Below, in pieces: positions 39,908 to 49,593 of a stretch of 64,000 nt of DNA (positions within the stretch are counted from its first letter, which is position 1; each line of letters begins with the position of its first letter). A program made the position numbers and the translations under genes. Under the pieces are notes generated by a model. That model saw nothing but the letters and a program-made list of their open reading frames with translations. It ran no database searches and was not told where the DNA came from. This DNA is from Oscillospiraceae bacterium. GTDB taxonomy: Bacteria; Bacillota; Clostridia; Oscillospirales; Ruminococcaceae. The DNA lies in contig JALFVE010000038.1 of the NCBI GenBank assembly GCA_022787085.1, positions 1 to 64,000 on the forward strand, read 5' to 3'.

Positions 39908-40993
39908 TCAAAGACCCATGCTTTCAAAAATTGCGTTTATTTCCTTTGAAAGGATACAGGACATCTTTTCGTGGGATATTTCCGAGGGGTGCCAGTCGGC
40001 GCCGATACCGTCGGATTCCTCCTGTACGGGCAGGGGAACGAATTTTATTCTGTCATCATGCTCCTTTTTGAAGCGCTCGGTGCAGGCAGTTTCCTCTTCA
40101 AGCAGGTCTGTGCCCATTATTCCATAGGTGCAGACGATATATGCATCGGGATTGTTTTTTCGGATCATTTCAAGAAATGCATAGTATTTCTCGCAGAAGG
40201 CACTGCATCTGTCCTCAATATGCTTTGTCCACGACTGGTCGTTTGTGCCCATATTGAACACGATGACCTGCGGTACATAGGCGCTGAAATCCCACTTTGT
40301 AAAATCAGTCCTGCCGAAGGACCTTTCAAGGGGACTGTCGGTATAGGGATAGATATCTGTCACCAGCCAGTCATCGAGAGGCTTTTCGGCTGTATCCTCA
40401 ACCCAGTTTGAGTAAACTCCCATGCCGCTCCATGATACATAATGAAATTCTGCGTGACATTTATTTGCGGTCTTATAGGCATAGCTCTTGATGGGATTTT
40501 CCGTTTCGGTGGAGAATACGTCCTTATTCCACACGCCGTCTATTCCATAGCCGCAGGTGATGGAATCGCCTACAAATTCTATCCTGCGCTCCGATGAAGG
40601 GGCGGGGGGAGGAAGCAGCTCGCCCTCAATTCTTATTTCGGCAATTCCCATTTTTGAAAATGCCGCTTCGGAGAGCTTCATAAGGCGGAGCCTTACCTTT
40701 TCGGGCTTGTCCGATCTGTAAAGCTCATACACGGCTTTTTTTTCATCGAGCTTGAATACCTTTGAGGGGACAGCTTCGCCGTTTATGCAGACTCCTGCCC
40801 ATGCACGGAATATATCCTCGGGAGGGGTCAGGTCGCTTATAAGCTCAGCATAGGCTGCGGTGCCCATAAACTCAAACTCCACAAAGGAATTGGTATAGCT
40901 AAGATATCGGATATTGTTTTCGCAAAGGCTTCTGCCGCTTATTCTGACATTTTTGCTGTCGGCTGCAAAGCAATACTGCTTTTCGGTATTCAT
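39908..40993 (-). CDS. SGNH/GDSL esterase, carbohydrate esterase family 2-like
   Basis: A 361-residue enzyme with an N-terminal beta-sandwich (CE2-type, about 1-125) and a C-terminal SGNH hydrolase domain. The catalytic Ser is in FVGDSITCGYG near residue 135, block III is NMGTNDQSW near 240, and the Asp-x-x-His pair is in DWHPSEISH near residue 335. CE2 enzymes remove acetyl groups from plant or other polysaccharides. There is no signal peptide in the chosen form. The ATG at 40993 has an AGGA site; an earlier ATG lacks one. It converges on the small basic gene with one base between. Confidence 0.85.
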   Translation of the reverse strand: MNTEKQYCFAADSKNVRISGRSLCENNIRYLSYTNSFVEFEFMGTAAYAELISDLTPPEDIFRAWAGVCINGEAVPSKVFKLDEKKAVYELYRSDKPEKVRLRLMKLSEAAFSKMGIAEIRIEGELLPPPAPSSERRIEFVGDSITCGYGIDGVWNKDVFSTETENPIKSYAYKTANKCHAEFHYVSWSGMGVYSNWVEDTAEKPLDDWLVTDIYPYTDSPLERSFGRTDFTKWDFSAYVPQVIVFNMGTNDQSWTKHIEDRCSAFCEKYYAFLEMIRKNNPDAYIVCTYGIMGTDLLEEETACTERFKKEHDDRIKFVPLPVQEESDGIGADWHPSEISHEKMSCILSKEINAIFESMGL

Positions 40994-41072
40994 TTTCAAA
41001 TCATTTCCTTTCGGGTCATATATAAACCAAAAGGTCTGCAAACAGCCATATTGCCGCTTACAGACCTTGCTT

Positions 41073-41148
41073 TGGAGCTGATAACCGGATTCGAACCGGT
41101 GACCTCATCCTTACCAAGGATGTGCTCTACCAACTGAGCTATATCAGC
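41073..41148 (-). tRNA. tRNA-Thr (anticodon GGT), CCA encoded
   Basis: Cloverleaf on the minus strand: acceptor GCTGATA at the 5' end with TATCAGC, anticodon stem CATCC/GGATG around TTGGTAA gives anticodon GGT; T arm GGTTCGAATCC; the 3' end carries CCA. It is single and has no integrated element beside it. Confidence 0.95.
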
Positions 41149-41431
41149 GTTTCATTTTAACCTCTCTCGTCAGAGTGCTTTTATATTATAACTCGTTTTT
41201 TTGCAAAAGTCAATAGTTTTTGACAAAAAAGTTGTGTTAACTTTTTATGAATGGCGAAATCCGGCTTTATTGCGTGCTTTTTATGGGGAATCTTTGTAAT
41301 AAATCGGGCAAAAGGTTTCAAAAAGATAACAAATGATTACAGTTTTGCGTTTTCTATGGTAATTTTCAAATGAGTGTGCTATAATATATCTGTACCATCA
41401 GAATCAATATGGAAAGGACGGATCACACATT

Positions 41432-43855
41432 ATGAAAAAACTTGGTTTTTCAAAAAAGAATGTTAAAAAGGCTGCCTGCGTTCTTACGGCAGGTATGATG
41501 CTCTTTTCCGTCGGCGCTCTGACTGCCTGCGGAAATAAAAGCGATTCTAACAACACTGCAATCGTTGACCAGCAGGAGGCTGTCAAGACTCTTGCCTACA
41601 AGGTAACTGACGTTCCCATTCAGGGACTTGAGAATTTCTACGGAAATGTTACTGTCAAGAACGGACTTTACTATCTCATTCAGAATGATTACGAGATGAA
41701 GGACGAAAATTATTTCGGCAAGTATTTCATCAAGATATACGATGAAACAGGCGCAGAAAAGAACACTATTTCCGTTGTGGAGCAGACTGACCCCAATGCT
41801 TATGTGGGCATTAACGGCGAACTCTTTGTTAACGATGACGGCACTGTTACCTGTCTCGTTTACGAGGGCTCATGGGACGAGCAGACAGGAGAGAGCAAGG
41901 AGGGCTACACTCTCTGCACCTTTGATTCCACAGGCGCTAAGGTGAAGGAGCTTGATCTCGGTCAGCTCATTACTCAGGAGGACATGGACAACAACAGAAA
42001 TTTCCAGAGCTACATTATTGATAATCAGGGAAATCTTATTATGAGCCTCGGAAGCGCTATCAGAGTCTGCGACGCAAACGGAAACAAGCTCTTTGACACA
42101 GAATCCCTCGGCTCCGATAATGCTTGGCTGTCAGGCTTATTCATGACTAATGCGGGAGTTCCTGCGGTAATGATCTACGATTACAGCAATGAAAAAAGCT
42201 CCTGCACCATCAAGGAGATTGATATCAATGCAAAGGGCTATGGCAAGGAATACAGCGTTAATAATCTGAACGGTCAGATCTATTCGGGCAGCGGAGATTA
42301 TCTCTGCTATCTGTCCTCCGATACGGGTATTGCGGGATTAAGAGCTGACACTCTTGCTGTGGAATCGGTGCTGAATCTCCTTAACTTAGGTGTTGACAAT
42401 TCCAACATCTCAGGCTTCACTATCTGCGAGGACGGCTCATTTATTACTGTTGGCAATGATTATTCGGGATATAAATCCTCTGTTACTGTGAGCAGGATAG
42501 TTCCTGTTGACAGCTCCGAGGTGAAGGAAAAGGAGATCATCTCTCTGGGCTGCTTCAACATTGACTGGAATGTCCGCTCCCAGATCGCTAAATTCAACAA
42601 GGAGAACGAGAATTACACCATCTATGCCACAAGCTTCAGCGAGACTAATGACACCTCAGACTGGGAGGCTGCTCTTACTAAATTCAATAACGAGCTTCTT
42701 GCCGGAAATGTTCCCGATCTTATTCTGCTCAATAATTCCATGCCTGTAAGCAGCTATGCTGCAAAGGGACTTTTCACCGACCTTTACGAGTTCCTCGACA
42801 AGGACCCCGAGCTGGGGAAGGAGGACTTTATGCCCAATGTCCTTGCCGCTCTCGAGACTAACGGCAAGCTTTACGAGCTGACTCCCGGCTTCTCCGTCCA
42901 GACGCTGGCTGCAAAGACTTCTCTTGTGGGCACAGAGCGTTCAATTACTCTTGACAGGGCAAGAGAGATCATGGACAGCATGGGTGAGGGCACTAAGATG
43001 TTCGGCTATGAAATGACATCCTCCGATTTTATTTCAAATGCTCTCGTTTATTCGGATTTCGTTGATTATGCAAACGGTACCTGCAATTTCGACACTCCCG
43101 AGTTCAAGGCATTCCTTGAGTATGCCAAGACTCTTCCCAAGGAAATTGATTACGACAAGCTTTACGATGATAATCCCAATTACTGGCAGGAGCAGGAAAA
43201 GGCGTGCCGTGAGAACAAGGCTCTTTTCTACAATATGTATTTCTATGATTTCGGAACCTTCACTCAGACAAGGGACGGCTATTTCGGCGAGGATATCACC
43301 TTTACAGGCTTCCCTGTTACCAAGGAGGGCACTTCGGGTGCTATTCTGAACGCTAATACCGAGATGGCTATTTCTTCCAAGTCCTCTCACAAGGATGGTG
43401 CGTGGGAATTTATCAAGTATGTTATCAAAAACAGCGTTACCGAGGAGCCTGTTTATATTTGGGATGAATCCAAGGGCGAACAGGTGGATACGGGCAAGAC
43501 AGGTTATTCTTCCTCAAACAATGCGCTTCCCGTTCTGAAGGATCAGATGCAGAAGATAGGCACTCAGGCGACTGTTCCCAATACCTACATCAATTCTGAC
43601 GGGGAAGAGGTAGAGCAGGAAACTTCTTACTATATAGGCGACCAGGAGGTCAAGATTTCAAAGCCCACTCAGGCTGAGGTGGATATGATAATTGATTACT
43701 TCGGCACTGTTACAAGAATGTCCAGATACGATCAGAGCATCAATAACATCGTTAACGAGGAAACGGCGCTCTTCTTCGACGGCACCAAGTCCGTTGACGA
43801 GACTGCTTCCATTATTCAGTCAAGAGCAAGCATTTACATGAGCGAACAGTATTGA
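41432..43855 (+). CDS. Large extracellular solute-binding lipoprotein
   Basis: An 807-residue lipoprotein: hydrophobic signal then GALTACGN, with the lipid-bearing Cys near residue 33. Residues about 50-370 form repeated beta-strand units (EDGSF, DDGTV and similar, as in a beta-propeller), and residues about 380-770 look like a family 1 solute-binding domain (FNKENENYTIYATSF, GNVPDLILLN, ELTPGFSVQ, TGFPVTKEGT-like). The double structure is about twice the usual length. No ABC permease is nearby. The next gene is glycogen synthase, so a carbohydrate is a fair guess. A strong terminator follows. Confidence 0.82.
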   Translation: MKKLGFSKKNVKKAACVLTAGMMLFSVGALTACGNKSDSNNTAIVDQQEAVKTLAYKVTDVPIQGLENFYGNVTVKNGLYYLIQNDYEMKDENYFGKYFIKIYDETGAEKNTISVVEQTDPNAYVGINGELFVNDDGTVTCLVYEGSWDEQTGESKEGYTLCTFDSTGAKVKELDLGQLITQEDMDNNRNFQSYIIDNQGNLIMSLGSAIRVCDANGNKLFDTESLGSDNAWLSGLFMTNAGVPAVMIYDYSNEKSSCTIKEIDINAKGYGKEYSVNNLNGQIYSGSGDYLCYLSSDTGIAGLRADTLAVESVLNLLNLGVDNSNISGFTICEDGSFITVGNDYSGYKSSVTVSRIVPVDSSEVKEKEIISLGCFNIDWNVRSQIAKFNKENENYTIYATSFSETNDTSDWEAALTKFNNELLAGNVPDLILLNNSMPVSSYAAKGLFTDLYEFLDKDPELGKEDFMPNVLAALETNGKLYELTPGFSVQTLAAKTSLVGTERSITLDRAREIMDSMGEGTKMFGYEMTSSDFISNALVYSDFVDYANGTCNFDTPEFKAFLEYAKTLPKEIDYDKLYDDNPNYWQEQEKACRENKALFYNMYFYDFGTFTQTRDGYFGEDITFTGFPVTKEGTSGAILNANTEMAISSKSSHKDGAWEFIKYVIKNSVTEEPVYIWDESKGEQVDTGKTGYSSSNNALPVLKDQMQKIGTQATVPNTYINSDGEEVEQETSYYIGDQEVKISKPTQAEVDMIIDYFGTVTRMSRYDQSINNIVNEETALFFDGTKSVDETASIIQSRASIYMSEQY

Positions 43856-43867
43856 TACTAATTTTTT

Positions 43868-43903
43868 GCGGGCGGCAGCTTAATTCTGCCGCCCGCAGTT
43901 TTT
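43868..43903 (+). terminator. Terminator of the solute-binding lipoprotein gene
   Basis: An 11-base-pair stem GCGGGCGGCAG with its complement around CTTAATT-type loop, followed by AGTTTTT. Confidence 0.93.
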
Positions 43904-43925
43904 ATTTAAATTTTTGCAAAAGCTA

Positions 43926-43954
43926 TTGACGGGGTTTGAAAAATATTATATAAT
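43926..43954 (+). promoter_or_regulatory. Promoter of glgA
   Basis: TTGACG (43926-43931), 17 bases, TATAAT (43949-43954), about 70 bases before the glgA start. Confidence 0.8.
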
Positions 43955-44024
43955 ATGAATAATGATATATGTGAGGGGAGTATTGCTCTCCCGTATTTCT
44001 CACCGAAAGGACGGAAATGGTTTT

Positions 44025-45467
44025 ATGAAAAATATTCTCTTTGTAGCCTCCGAATGTGTTCCTTTTATCAAGACAGGCGGTCTTGCCGACGTTGTGGGCA
44101 CGCTTCCCAAAATGTTCAACAAGAATGAGTTCGACTGCCGTGTTATTATCCCGAATTACAGGTGTATTCCCGATAAATTCAGAAATGCCTTCAAGTATGT
44201 TACTCACTTCTACATGGATATGGGCGAGCGCTTCAGCAGCGTTCATGTGGGTATTATGGAGTATCAGTACGACGGCATTACCTTCTATTTCGTTGACAAT
44301 CTTTTCTACTTCGGCGGGGACAAGCCCTATGCCGACACAAGATATGATATTGAGAAATTTATCTATTTCTCCAAGGCTGTTATGGCTATTCTGCCCGTTA
44401 TCGGCTTCAAGCCCGACATTATCCACTGCCATGACTGGCAGGCAGGTCTTGTTCCCGTTTATCTCCATACCCTTTACAAGGATAATCCCTTCTACTGGGG
44501 CACCAAGACCATCTTTACCATACATAACCTGAGATTCCAGGGTATCTGGGATATCAAGACCATCAGATCTCTTTCGGGTCTGCCCGATTATGTTTTCACT
44601 CCCGACAAGCTGGAATTCAAGAAGGACGCCAATATGCTCAAGGGCGGTCTGGTTTACTCTGACCTTATCACCACTGTAAGCGGCACCTATGCGGGTGAGA
44701 TACAGACTCCCTATTACGGTGAGGGTCTGGACGGTCTGCTCCGTGCAAGGAATCAGTCCCTCTGCGGCATTGTCAACGGTATTGATTACGAGGCTTATAA
44801 TCCCGAGACGGATTCCGCTATTGCCAAGACCTACAGCATCAAGAATGTTAAGAAGGCTAAGCTTGCCAACAAGAAGGCTCTTCAGAGCGAGCTGGGTCTT
44901 CCTCAGGATGAAAACAAGTTTATGATCGCTATCATTTCCCGTCTGACAGATCAGAAGGGTCTTGATCTGGTCCGCTATGCCCTGAACCGGATCTGCGACC
45001 AGCACACTCAGTTTGTGGTGCTCGGTACAGGCGATCCGCAGTATGAAAATCTTTTCAGAGACTATGCATGGAGAATGCCCGACAGAGTTTCTGCAAATAT
45101 CCTCTTTAATGAGAGCTTTGCTCACAGGCTTTATGCGGGTGCGGACGCTGTTCTCGTTCCCAGCCAGTTTGAGCCCTGCGGTCTGACTCAGCTTATCGGT
45201 CTCAGATACGGTACTGTGCCTATTGTCCGTGAAACAGGCGGTCTCAAGGACACGGTGGCTCCTTACAACGAATATGACGGAACAGGCATCGGCTTCTCCT
45301 TTGCTAATTACAACGGCGAAGAGCTGCTCTCTGTTATCAATTATGCTAAGCATATTTATTTCGACTGCCGCAAGGAATGGGATCAGATGGTCCTCAGAGG
45401 CATGAAAACGGATTATTCATGGGTCAATTCCGCAAGAAAATACGAGGAGCTTTACAACCGCTTCTGA
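44025..45467 (+). CDS. glgA: Glycogen synthase (ADP-glucose type)
   Basis: A 480-residue glycosyltransferase family 5 enzyme that extends alpha-1,4-glucan from ADP-glucose. The N-terminal FVASECVPFIKTGGLADVVG holds the KTGGL sugar-nucleotide motif; HCHDWQAGL, TIHNLRFQG and, near the C terminus, VPSQFEPCGLTQLIGLRYG with the catalytic Glu are all present. The ATG at 44025 gives the usual start; the frame is open upstream without a site. Other glycogen genes (glgB, glgC, glgP) are not in the window, so it is a solitary copy here. Confidence 0.96.
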   Translation: MKNILFVASECVPFIKTGGLADVVGTLPKMFNKNEFDCRVIIPNYRCIPDKFRNAFKYVTHFYMDMGERFSSVHVGIMEYQYDGITFYFVDNLFYFGGDKPYADTRYDIEKFIYFSKAVMAILPVIGFKPDIIHCHDWQAGLVPVYLHTLYKDNPFYWGTKTIFTIHNLRFQGIWDIKTIRSLSGLPDYVFTPDKLEFKKDANMLKGGLVYSDLITTVSGTYAGEIQTPYYGEGLDGLLRARNQSLCGIVNGIDYEAYNPETDSAIAKTYSIKNVKKAKLANKKALQSELGLPQDENKFMIAIISRLTDQKGLDLVRYALNRICDQHTQFVVLGTGDPQYENLFRDYAWRMPDRVSANILFNESFAHRLYAGADAVLVPSQFEPCGLTQLIGLRYGTVPIVRETGGLKDTVAPYNEYDGTGIGFSFANYNGEELLSVINYAKHIYFDCRKEWDQMVLRGMKTDYSWVNSARKYEELYNRF

Positions 45468-45490
45468 TTCTTTGGGTAATAACAATTTTC

Positions 45491-45523
45491 GGGGCATGAT
45501 ATTATCATGCCCCGTTGTGTTTT
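45491..45523 (+). terminator. Terminator of glgA
   Basis: GGGGCATGAT/ATCATGCCCC stem with a very short loop, then GTTGTGTTTT; the T tract is imperfect and ends close to the ribosome site of the next gene. Confidence 0.7.
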
Positions 45524-45535
45524 GGAGGGAAATTA

Positions 45536-46126
45536 TTGAAAAAAAGAGCTGTTGAAGCGGTTATTATACTTGCTGCGGTCGCCGCTTTGTTTATTGCGGT
45601 TAATTTCATTCTGGGAAGCCTTTCGGGAAATACCCGAAAAATTGACGGCGAATATTTTAACATAGGCGAGCGGGAGCTTATCCTTTGCCTTATGACGGAG
45701 GAGGGCACCGAACAGCTTTCGGATTTTACCCGCCTTGAGGGCCTGACCGTTACCCCCTATAAATATGCTGCGGCAAGGGCTTTGGAAATGGGCGATTCCG
45801 ATTATGACGCTGCTATTGCCAAAAAGGCAGAGAGGGCATATTCCGAGTGTACCGATCTTTCCGAGCTGTCATTTATCGCTCCGCTGACAGGGCTTAAACG
45901 CCTTGACGTTTCATACTGCGCTGTATCCGACCTGTCCTTTGTTTCGGGAATGGATTCCTTGGAGGAGCTTGATATTTCCCACACGAATATTACAGATCTA
46001 TCGCCGCTGCCGGAATTATCATCGCTAAAAGCTCTGACGGTCGATTATGCGCTTTCGGGGGATATCACCGACAGGCTTTCCGAAAAGGGTGTTGCGGTGA
46101 TATTCCCCGATAAGCCGAAGGAATAA
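45536..46126 (+). CDS. Membrane-anchored leucine-rich repeat protein
   Basis: A 196-residue protein with an N-terminal membrane helix (about 8-27) and about three leucine-rich repeats of the short internalin-like type (LKRLDVSYCAVSDLSFVSGM, then LEELDISHTNITDLSPLPEL). The TTG at 45536 is eight bases from GGAGG and gives a short positively charged start before the helix. It may bind a partner protein outside the membrane. It converges on the P-ATPase gene without a gap and lies behind the glgA terminator. Confidence 0.78.
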   Translation: MKKRAVEAVIILAAVAALFIAVNFILGSLSGNTRKIDGEYFNIGERELILCLMTEEGTEQLSDFTRLEGLTVTPYKYAAARALEMGDSDYDAAIAKKAERAYSECTDLSELSFIAPLTGLKRLDVSYCAVSDLSFVSGMDSLEELDISHTNITDLSPLPELSSLKALTVDYALSGDITDRLSEKGVAVIFPDKPKE

Positions 46127-48787
46127 TTATCTTGCTCCGAAGCACTGGAGCAGGGGAGCGGCAAATGCCAGTCCTGCCGCAATGAGAAGCTGCTCCGTAT
46201 TCAAGGGAACGGTTGTGAACACCATTTGCAGGAACGGTACATATATTGCCGACGCAAGGACTGCCGCCGAGAATAAAACTGCGAGAATCAGCTTGACATT
46301 ATTGAAATAAGGCACTGTGAATATATTTCCCGTTTCCGATTTGCACTCAAACACATGGAACAGTTGGGACATGACCAGAGTTACCAGCGCACCCGTCCGA
46401 GCCGCTTCAAGAGAGGCTCCCGTCCGCAGCATTATTGTGAAGCAGGCAAGGGTGCAGAGCCCGATAAGCACTCCTCTGAATACTATTCTGAACATAAGCC
46501 CCCCCGAAAAGAAGCTTTCGTCTTTTTTTCTCGGGGGCATTTTCATATTTTCCTCGCCGCATGGCTCAACTCCCAAGGCAATGGCGGGAAGTCCGTCCGT
46601 TACCAGATTTACAAGCAGTATCTGGGCGGGCAGCAGCACCATGGGCATTCCCATTACAATGCCGAGAAACATGGTCAGCACCTCGCCGATATTGCAGGAC
46701 AGAAGATAGCGGACGAATTTGCGGATATTCGCATATATCCCCCGCCCCTGCTCAACTGCGCTCACAAGGGTGGCGAAATTATCGTCAAGAAGGACCATAT
46801 CCGCCGCTTCACGAGTAACGTCTGTGCCTGTTATTCCCATGGCTACGCCGATATCCGCTTCCTTAACTGCGGGGGCGTCGTTTACTCCGTCTCCCGTCAT
46901 GGTTACGATATGACCCAGCCGCTTATATGCCCTGACTATTCTCAGCTTATCCACAGGGGATACCCGGGCAAATACCGAGGTATGGCGGGCAGCGTTTTCC
47001 AGCTCCTTATCGGTCATTTTTTCCATTTCCGCACCTGTCAGAACCCCGTCCTCGCCTGTAAGGATTCCCGCCTGTCGGGCTACTGCGGCGGCGGTATTTT
47101 TATGATCGCCCGTTATCATTACCGTTCTTATCCGGGCACTTCTGCAAAGTCGGACGGCTTTTTTGGCTTCCTCTCGGGGCGGGTCTGACATTCCCATCAG
47201 CCCGAGAAACACCATTTTGCTGTCGGGGGAATTGCGTGATGCCTTTGGACAATAGGCAAATGCCAGCACTCGGAGGGCTTCCGAGGACATTTCCTCGCAT
47301 TGGTCCATGATTTGCTTCCTTTTTGAATATGTCAGCTCCATTATGCCGCTCTCGGTGAGGATATGGCTGCATCTTTCAAGGATAACATCTGCGGCTCCTT
47401 TGGTATAGGAAACAAGTTCCTGCCCTGCGGGATCCTTTACGATAACGGTCATTCTGCGCACATCGCTGTCAAAGGGAAGCTCGTCTATCCTTCTGTAGGC
47501 AAGGCGCTCAGCCGAATGGTTCATCCCGCCCTTTGCTGCAGCTATGAGCAGCGCTGCTTCGGTGGGATCTCCTGCAATATTGCGCTCGTCCTCATTGCCC
47601 CCCGATATATCCGCATTTGAGCACAATACTCCGCATCGGAGAAGCTCGCACAGGACCTTTGAGGACTTTATATTTGCAGTTTCGCCGCTTTTTGAAATTA
47701 TCCGTCCCGAGACACGATAGCCCTGCCCTGTCAGCTCATATTCGCTGCTGCCGTCATATGCTTTTCTGACGGTCATTTTATTTTCGGTGACGGTTCCCGT
47801 TTTGTCGGTGCATATTACCGAGGTGCAGCCCAAGGTTTCAACGGAATGAAGCTTATGTACAAGGGCATTCTGCTTTAACATTCTGCTGACTGCAAGTGCA
47901 AGGGCTATTGTGACGGTGGCGGGAAGTCCCTCGGGAATTGCGGCAATTGCTATGGTTATTCCCGTCATCAGCATATCGAAAACGGGCTCGCCTTTTAGTA
48001 TTCCCGCTCCCGCAACTATGGCACAGACTATCAGGCAGATGATCGCTACGATTTTTCCAAGCTCGCCCAGACGCTTTTGCAGGGGAGTTTCCTCTTCTTC
48101 AATGTCTGTGAGCATTCCCGATATTTTTCCCATCTGGGCATTTGTGCCTGTTGCAATTACACGGGCGATGGCTGTTCCTTTTGTGATTATGCTGCCGCTG
48201 TATATGATATTTGGCTTGCCAATGGAATTATCGGAATCACGAGGGTTTCCTGCGGATTTCGCTGCGGGAACGCTTTCTCCTGTGAGGACGCTTTCGTCTG
48301 CCATGAGTCCCTTGGAGGATAGTATTGCTCCGTCTGCGGCTGCCTTGTCTCCCGCTTCAAGGGATATTACGTCTCCGGGGACAAGCTCAGCTGCGGGGAG
48401 CGTTGTCAGATGCCCGTCCCTGAAAACACTTGCCATTGGAGCTGCCATGCTTCTGAGGGCAAGGAGCGTTTTTTCGGTGCGATACTCCTGTATAAAGCCT
48501 AAGACCGCATTTATTATCACTATTATCATTATGGTTAGAGCATCGTAATATTCCCCGATAAAGGCAGAGACTGCCGAGGCGATTATGAGTATCATCACCA
48601 TGACGTCCCTGAACTGCCCCATGAATATCCTCAGAGGCTTGGCTTTTCGTTCGGAGGCAAGGGAATTGGGACCGTATTTTTTCAGAAGCTCCGCCGCCTG
48701 TTCGGATGTAAGTCCTGTTGAGGGGGCTTCATGCTTCGGTGCGGGGGAATTTTCCGTATAATCTCTTTCAAGAATACTTTGAGACAT
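46127..48787 (-). CDS. P-type Ca2+-transporting ATPase
   Basis: An 886-residue cation pump of the P2 group (SERCA/PMCA-like). The N-terminal cation-ATPase domain, LTGESVP actuator motif, PEGLPATVT helix, phosphorylation site ICTDKTGT, MTGDGVNDAPAVKEADIG hinge and C-terminal helices are all visible. The combination of PEGLPA and the later NLVTDGLPA points to Ca2+ export, but Mn2+ or Na+ cannot be excluded. It stands alone on the minus strand, with a GGAGAG site before the ATG. Length is normal. Confidence 0.93.
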   Translation of the reverse strand: MSQSILERDYTENSPAPKHEAPSTGLTSEQAAELLKKYGPNSLASERKAKPLRIFMGQFRDVMVMILIIASAVSAFIGEYYDALTIMIIVIINAVLGFIQEYRTEKTLLALRSMAAPMASVFRDGHLTTLPAAELVPGDVISLEAGDKAAADGAILSSKGLMADESVLTGESVPAAKSAGNPRDSDNSIGKPNIIYSGSIITKGTAIARVIATGTNAQMGKISGMLTDIEEEETPLQKRLGELGKIVAIICLIVCAIVAGAGILKGEPVFDMLMTGITIAIAAIPEGLPATVTIALALAVSRMLKQNALVHKLHSVETLGCTSVICTDKTGTVTENKMTVRKAYDGSSEYELTGQGYRVSGRIISKSGETANIKSSKVLCELLRCGVLCSNADISGGNEDERNIAGDPTEAALLIAAAKGGMNHSAERLAYRRIDELPFDSDVRRMTVIVKDPAGQELVSYTKGAADVILERCSHILTESGIMELTYSKRKQIMDQCEEMSSEALRVLAFAYCPKASRNSPDSKMVFLGLMGMSDPPREEAKKAVRLCRSARIRTVMITGDHKNTAAAVARQAGILTGEDGVLTGAEMEKMTDKELENAARHTSVFARVSPVDKLRIVRAYKRLGHIVTMTGDGVNDAPAVKEADIGVAMGITGTDVTREAADMVLLDDNFATLVSAVEQGRGIYANIRKFVRYLLSCNIGEVLTMFLGIVMGMPMVLLPAQILLVNLVTDGLPAIALGVEPCGEENMKMPPRKKDESFFSGGLMFRIVFRGVLIGLCTLACFTIMLRTGASLEAARTGALVTLVMSQLFHVFECKSETGNIFTVPYFNNVKLILAVLFSAAVLASAIYVPFLQMVFTTVPLNTEQLLIAAGLAFAAPLLQCFGAR

Positions 48788-48966
48788 AGCGTTCTCTCCT
48801 TTTTATTTTCAGCTTGTCTAATCTATATTCGGGATTTGTGAAAATAAGACCCTCATATCTGCAAATAAAAATCAGCCCCGTATCAAAAAATTGACACAGA
48901 GCTGATTAGAAAAATATTTTCTGCCGATAATAGGTTTAGAAAAAAGCTGAAAGGAATGGTAAAACC

Positions 48967-49593
48967 ATGAAAAAAGGATACATATCCGAGACCGCTCTCA
49001 TTGCTGCCGCTATGGCATTTTCGCTGTTTGTTACGGGAATATTTTCTGCTGTGCAGACGGAAAAAAGCCTTGAAAACAGCCTTGTCCGCCTCCATATCCT
49101 TGCGGAGTCCGACAGCGAAGAAGATCAGCGGTTAAAGCTTTTGGTGAGAGACGCTATACTATCATCATCGGATGAACTGTTCGTGCCCTATTCCACTTCT
49201 GAGGAAGCACGCATTGCTCTTTCGGGACAGCTTGACCGCATCAAGGAGATCGCCGACAATACCCTTGCGGAAAACGGCTCGGAGGATACCGTAACCTGCG
49301 AGCTGAAGGAAATGTCCTTTGACAGGCGTGTTTACAAGGATTTTGCAGTTCCTGCGGGAAATTATACCGCTTTGCGTGTGACAATCGGCAGCGGAGAGGG
49401 ACATAACTGGTGGTGCGTGATGTATCCGCCCCTTTGCGTTCCCTGTGCGGGGGTTTCGCTTACCGATGAGGAAATTATGGAGAAATACGGCGGGGAGCTT
49501 TCGGAAGAGGATATTCTCATGCTCACCGAGGAATCGGATTATGAGGCGAGACTGTATATCGCGGAGCTTATCGAAAAGCTTCTCAAAAAATGA
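48967..49593 (+). CDS. spoIIR: Stage II sporulation protein R
   Basis: A 208-residue secreted signalling protein made in the forespore; it triggers SpoIIGA to activate sigma-E in the mother cell. The N-terminal hydrophobic segment (about 8-28) serves for export. Conserved parts are LVRLHILAESDSEEDQRLKL near residue 40, and GEGHNWWCVMYPPLCVPCAG near residue 140, the family hallmark. A GAAAGGAATGG site precedes the ATG. Together with the spore protein gene at 6055 it supports a functional sporulation programme. Confidence 0.95.
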   Translation: MKKGYISETALIAAAMAFSLFVTGIFSAVQTEKSLENSLVRLHILAESDSEEDQRLKLLVRDAILSSSDELFVPYSTSEEARIALSGQLDRIKEIADNTLAENGSEDTVTCELKEMSFDRRVYKDFAVPAGNYTALRVTIGSGEGHNWWCVMYPPLCVPCAGVSLTDEEIMEKYGGELSEEDILMLTEESDYEARLYIAELIEKLLKK

